DNA of 64,000 nucleotides, from contig NZ_JAUZQF010000020.1 in NCBI RefSeq assembly GCF_030718205.1, positions 184,995-248,994 on the forward strand. Reading direction: 5' to 3'. The notes beneath the pieces are model-generated. The model was given only the letters and a program-made list of their open reading frames with translations, made no database searches and had not been told where the DNA came from. Below are positions 60,794 through 64,000 of this stretch, piece after piece. The position numbers and the translations under genes are program-made. Within the stretch, counting starts at the first letter, position 1, and the number at the start of each line of letters is the position of its first letter. This DNA is from Nonomuraea turcica. GTDB lineage: Bacteria > Actinomycetota > Actinomycetes > Streptosporangiales > Streptosporangiaceae.

Positions 60794-61291
60794 CTACCGA
60801 CGCTCCGGGCAGTTTCGGGGGCCGACGCTCTGCCCGGCGCCGACGACGGTGACCTGGACAGGGCTTTCTGACGCCGCGGCGGCGACGACGGTGCACACGA
60901 TCTGCTCGACGGCCAGTGTGGACAGTTCGCCGGCCGGGAGGGACAGGGTCACCACCAAGTGGTCGGCCGCCTCGGGAGTCACCGAGAAAGGTCCGGCTTC
61001 GGGCGGGACCTCGGTGGTGAGGCCGCGCGCCTGCTCCGCCGCGCTGGGGCCGTCAGCCAGCAGCGCGAGCGTGTCTGGCCGGAACATGGGACGACCACTG
61101 CGCCGTGTTACCGCGCTGAGCCGCCCATCCTTCACCAGATAGAGGGTGATCGACGTGCTGGTTCGTGCGACGCCTCCGCTCGGCGGGTCACCGGCGGGAA
61201 TGACGTCGCTGGGCCGCACGCCGCAGCCGGCTACGGCGACGAGCGATACCAGGCCCGCGGCGAGCACGCGGCGGGCGAGACCGGTCCTCAT
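60794..61291 (-). CDS. GerMN-domain lipoprotein
   Basis: A 165-residue lipoprotein with signal MRTGLARRVLAAGLVSLVAV and lipobox VAGC, then a GerMN-like domain (TSITLYLVKDGRLSAVTRR ... LALLADGPSAAEQARGL). It overlaps the sensor kinase stop by 4 bases. The order regulator-kinase-lipoprotein recalls mtrA-mtrB-lpqB, where the lipoprotein modulates the kinase; this one is much shorter than LpqB. Confidence 0.85.
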   Translation of the reverse strand: MRTGLARRVLAAGLVSLVAVAGCGVRPSDVIPAGDPPSGGVARTSTSITLYLVKDGRLSAVTRRSGRPMFRPDTLALLADGPSAAEQARGLTTEVPPEAGPFSVTPEAADHLVVTLSLPAGELSTLAVEQIVCTVVAAAASESPVQVTVVGAGQSVGPRNCPERR

Positions 61292-62787
61292 TCGGAGCCT
61301 TCCTCTGGATCGTGGGCCCGGCGTGGCAGGCGCAACGTGAAGACGGCACCGCCGTCCGGGGAGTTGGTGACGGTGAGGTCGCCTCGGTGCAGGAGCGCGT
61401 TCTCCCGCGCGATCGCCAGGCCCAGGCCGCTGCCCTCGGACCTGGCCCTGGCCGCGCTGGCCTTGTAGAACCGGTCGAACACGTGGGGCAGCACCGCTTG
61501 GTCCAGCCCCGGTCCGTGGTCGCGGACCTCGAGAGTGATCCAGTGTTCGTCGGCGCTGAGCCGTACCGAGACCGGTGGCTCGCCGTGCCGCAGGGCGTTG
61601 CCGACCAGGTTCGCGAGGATGACGTCCACCCGGCGCGGGTCCAGCCGAGCCGTCACCGACGGCGGAAGCTCGGTGCGCACCTGTTCTGACCAGCCCCGGA
61701 TGCGCAAGGTCGCGCGCACCAGCTCGGCCACGTCGACCTCGTTCAGGGCGAGAGCCGCGACGCCGGAGTCGAATCGGCTGATCTCGATGAGGTCGTTCAC
61801 CAGAGCGGTGAGGTTGAGCGTCTCCTGGCTGACCAGTCTGGCGGCCTTGCCTGCGGGCTCGGGCAGCCGGGCCGCTTCCTCCTCCAGGACGTCGGCGACT
61901 GCGGCGAGCGCGGCCAGCGGGGTGCGCAGCTCGTGGGACACGTCGGCCACGAACCGGCGGGCGTCGGCCTCCATCTCGCGCAGCTGCTTGACGTGCCGTT
62001 CCAGCTCCGCGGCGGTGTTGTTGAACGTGCGTGCCACGTCGGCCAGTTCGTCGGAGCCGCGCACCGCGATCCTGGCCCGCAGCTCGCCTTCGCCCAGCAG
62101 GCGGGCCGCCCGGCCGAGCTCGCGCACCGGGCGCAGCACGCCACGGGTGGCCAGCAACGCGAGGAAGACCGCGAACGCCAGGGCCGCCCCGCCGGTGGCC
62201 CAGGCGAGTGTGGCGAGCTCGTCGATGCTGCGCTGCTCGGCAAGCAGGCTACGCGCGGCGTAGACCTCGATGCCGGACACCCGCGTCGTGCGGTCCGGCT
62301 CGACGATCAGCAACGGTGAGCCGATGATCAGCCAGGGCACGCCGTCCCGCACCACGCGTTGCCACGCGATCTCGCCGTCGGCCACCACCTGCCGCAGCCC
62401 CGGTGAAATCACTCCGAGATCCAGGTCCAGCACCCTCCCGCCCGGCGTGGAGCCCTCCGGGGGGCCTGGCCCGGAGCGCCCCGGCGGGGCGACCGGCGAG
62501 TAGATCCCGCGGTAGACGGCGACCGCGAACTCCACGCTGTTGTGGTCGGGGACAGCGGCGGCGATGTCGCCGAGCTCGTCCGGGCCCGGCGTGGCACTCC
62601 GCAACGGGTAGAGCATCTGCAGGCGGCTTCTCATCGCCTGCACCGTGGCATCCTGGGTCCGCTGCAGGATGTCGTTGCGGGCCTGGACGTAGATCCCGCC
62701 GGCCACCGCCGCCGCAGTGACGACACACAGCAGTGCGAACGCCAGCAACAGCCGCGTACGCAGGCCCAGGCTCGACCAGAGTGTCAC
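61288..62787 (-). CDS. Two-component sensor histidine kinase
   Basis: A 499-residue membrane kinase. TM1 is LLLAFALLCVVTAAAVAGGIYV, an extracellular sensor region spans ~35-180, and TM2 is LAWATGGAALAFAVFLALLA. Then come HAMP (RPVRELGRAARLLGEGEL), H-box FVADVSHELRTPLAAL, N-box ILANLVGNALRHG and G-boxes VRDHGPGLD and GSGLGLAIAREN. GTG 62787, 7 bases after the regulator stop, is the likely start. Its partner is the adjacent regulator. The signal is unknown, probably envelope stress. Confidence 0.92.
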   Translation of the reverse strand: MTLWSSLGLRTRLLLAFALLCVVTAAAVAGGIYVQARNDILQRTQDATVQAMRSRLQMLYPLRSATPGPDELGDIAAAVPDHNSVEFAVAVYRGIYSPVAPPGRSGPGPPEGSTPGGRVLDLDLGVISPGLRQVVADGEIAWQRVVRDGVPWLIIGSPLLIVEPDRTTRVSGIEVYAARSLLAEQRSIDELATLAWATGGAALAFAVFLALLATRGVLRPVRELGRAARLLGEGELRARIAVRGSDELADVARTFNNTAAELERHVKQLREMEADARRFVADVSHELRTPLAALAAVADVLEEEAARLPEPAGKAARLVSQETLNLTALVNDLIEISRFDSGVAALALNEVDVAELVRATLRIRGWSEQVRTELPPSVTARLDPRRVDVILANLVGNALRHGEPPVSVRLSADEHWITLEVRDHGPGLDQAVLPHVFDRFYKASAARARSEGSGLGLAIARENALLHRGDLTVTNSPDGGAVFTLRLPRRAHDPEEGSE

Positions 62788-62794
62788 GGGCGGC

Positions 62795-63484
62795 TCACAC
62801 CGGTCCGAACCGGTATCCGAACCCACGCACCGTCTGCACGTAGACGGGCGTCGCCGAGTCGTCCTCGATCTTGGCGCGCAACCGCTGCACGCACGCGTCC
62901 ACGAGACGCGAGTCGCCGAAATACCCGTGCTCCCACACCGACTCCAGCAGCTGCTGGCGGCTGTGCACCCGGCCCGGCGTGCCCGACAGCTCGAGCAGCA
63001 GGCGCAACTCGGTCGGGGCGAGGCTGACCGGCAAGCCGCGTTTGGAGATCACCAGTCCGGCCCGATCGATGGTCAGGTCGCCGTGCCGCTCCAGCTCCGC
63101 CTGGTCCCGGCCGATCCGCCGGAGCACGGCGCTGATGCGTGCTTCGAGCACCCTGGGCTGCGCCGGCTTGACCACGTAGTCGTCGGCGCCCGCCTCCAAC
63201 CCGGCCACCACGTCCATGTCGTCACTGCGCGCGGTCAGCATGATGATCGGTACCTCCCCGGCGGCCCGGATGCGGCGGCAGACCTCGAATCCGTCCATGC
63301 CTGGCAACATCAGATCGAGGACGACGACGTCGGGAGGGTCCGCACGCAGCCGCTCCAGCCCCTGTTCGCCGGACTCCACCGCGTGCACCCGGTGCCCATG
63401 CCGGGTCAGGGCCAGCTCAAGGCCCTCTCGCACGGCGGGGTCGTCCTCGATCAACAACACTCGCGGCACGCCCCCGAGTTTCAT
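62795..63484 (-). CDS. OmpR-family response regulator
   Basis: 229 residues: receiver domain VLLIEDDPAVREGLELAL with phospho-Asp in DVVVLDLMLPGMDG and Lys in VVKPAQ, then a winged-helix DNA-binding domain ending RLVDACVQRLRAKIEDDSATPVYVQTVRGFGYRFG. The usual KPF is KPA here. ATG 63484 gives the standard length; ATG 63499 is possible. First gene of the regulator-kinase-lipoprotein operon. Confidence 0.93.
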   Translation of the reverse strand: MKLGGVPRVLLIEDDPAVREGLELALTRHGHRVHAVESGEQGLERLRADPPDVVVLDLMLPGMDGFEVCRRIRAAGEVPIIMLTARSDDMDVVAGLEAGADDYVVKPAQPRVLEARISAVLRRIGRDQAELERHGDLTIDRAGLVISKRGLPVSLAPTELRLLLELSGTPGRVHSRQQLLESVWEHGYFGDSRLVDACVQRLRAKIEDDSATPVYVQTVRGFGYRFGPV

Positions 63485-63745
63485 AGCACGCCCCCGCATC
63501 TGTCCGCCGGTCAACCCCTCAACTGTCGGCCCGCCGTGTCCCCGCCTCGTCCGCGCCATGTCATGGTTGTGTCACCTTCGTGCCCGCGGCCGCGCCGACG
63601 ATTGCGGCGGTCGGCACACAGTGACATGCGGCGGGATGACGCGAGCACATTCGCTACCAAGCGTAGTTCGTCTCCGGCATGGTCACGCTGGTGCTCACCG
63701 TACTCCTGCCGCCCGTGGCGTTCGCGCCGCGACCGAGTGTGTGTG

Positions 63746-64000
63746 TCAATCTGCCAGCGCGAAGCCGGCCGCCGCCTCCGCGTGCAGACGGGCGCTCGGC
63801 AGCACCGGGATGGCGGTGTCCTTCTCACTGATCAGGAGCTCGATCTCCGTGCAGCCGAGGATGACGCCTTCGACGCCGTCGTCCGCGAGATCGGCGATGA
63901 TCTGGGCGTAGGCGTCCCTGGACGATTCCCGGAGCACCCCGCGTATCAGTTCGTCGAAGATCACATGATGGACCATTTCCCGCTGCTCGCGCCGCGGGAC
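63746..64000 (-). CDS. Aspartate/glutamate racemase family protein, 5' end outside window
   Basis: The last 84 residues of an Asp/Glu racemase-superfamily protein. The C-terminal catalytic cysteine motif GVILGCTEIELLI and the tail VLPSARLHAEAAAGFALAD are typical of the RacX-like amino-acid racemases. The frame stays open to base 64000. ATG 63976 is internal to the family alignment, so it is not the start. Confidence 0.85.
   Translation of the reverse strand, partial: VPRREQREMVHHVIFDELIRGVLRESSRDAYAQIIADLADDGVEGVILGCTEIELLISEKDTAIPVLPSARLHAEAAAGFALAD

Noticed and set aside
1..64000. CRISPR arrays, tRNA or rRNA genes, riboswitches of the SAM type
   Set aside because: Looked for regular spaced repeats, tRNA-like ends and conserved rRNA segments by eye, and for leader structures before the mtn genes; none seen. 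A covariance-model scan would be decisive.

Overview
The window is high-GC DNA (roughly 70%) with dense genes, many GTG starts and 4-bp ATGA/GTGA overlaps. Its families include LuxR-type LAL regulators, CpnT/WXG-like secretion proteins, YbaB-like partners and short actinobacterial sulfur leader peptides. This points to a filamentous actinomycete, plausibly of the Streptosporangiales (Nonomuraea-like); the genus is inference. No rRNA, tRNA or CRISPR array was recognised.

Layout. (1) 1-5.0 kb: a luciferase-like flavin monooxygenase, then two paralogous ArsR-repressor/divergent MFS-exporter pairs. (2) 5-10.5 kb: a GNAT acetyltransferase, an SsuD-like alkanesulfonate monooxygenase, a cytoplasmic type I sulfatase and acireductone dioxygenase (mtnD). 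(3) 10.5-24.9 kb: a methionine-salvage island. A ribose-type ABC importer is translationally coupled to 5-methylthioribose kinase (mtnK). On the other strand a BMP-type nucleoside ABC importer is coupled to mtnA, a nucleoside hydrolase, mtnC and mtnB. Between them sits a YbaB/WXG/CpnT-like polymorphic-toxin module whose first gene overlaps mtnK. (4) 25-35.6 kb: a sulfonate island with an MFS transporter, a short sulfur-type leader peptide before an FAD/NAD(P)-binding protein, an SsuD-like monooxygenase with a Tau/Ssu ABC transporter (its ATPase frameshifted inside the P-loop), a second complete Ssu ABC transporter, and an Rrf2 regulator. Several promoters here share a GTRGGWAAW element.

(5) 36-40.9 kb: GntR regulator, MatC-like dicarboxylate carrier, class III CoA-transferase and a fused beta-alpha carboxyltransferase. 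I propose that this is a CoA-based, biotin-independent malonate (or related dicarboxylate) decarboxylation pathway. (6) 41-46.6 kb: a GntR repressor with a truncated inverted duplicate beside it, two palindromic operators, an MHS-family transporter, a two-subunit transketolase and an SDR dehydrogenase, probably a keto-sugar or polyol catabolic operon. (7) 46.7-50.8 kb: a three-subunit molybdenum hydroxylase (PaoABC-like) with a broken XdhC remnant downstream. (8) 51-60.6 kb: two alpha/beta hydrolases, a broken methyltransferase, an MFS exporter, a YCII protein, a decayed transposase, a LAL regulator and a HAD remnant. (9) 60.8-64 kb: response regulator, sensor kinase and GerMN lipoprotein operon, then the 3' part of an aspartate/glutamate racemase running off the window.

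The first two thirds read as a scavenging region for organic sulfur: sulfonates, sulfate esters, methylthioribose and methylthioadenosine. The last third is a decaying accessory zone, with at least six pseudogenes or gene fragments visible by reading across frames.
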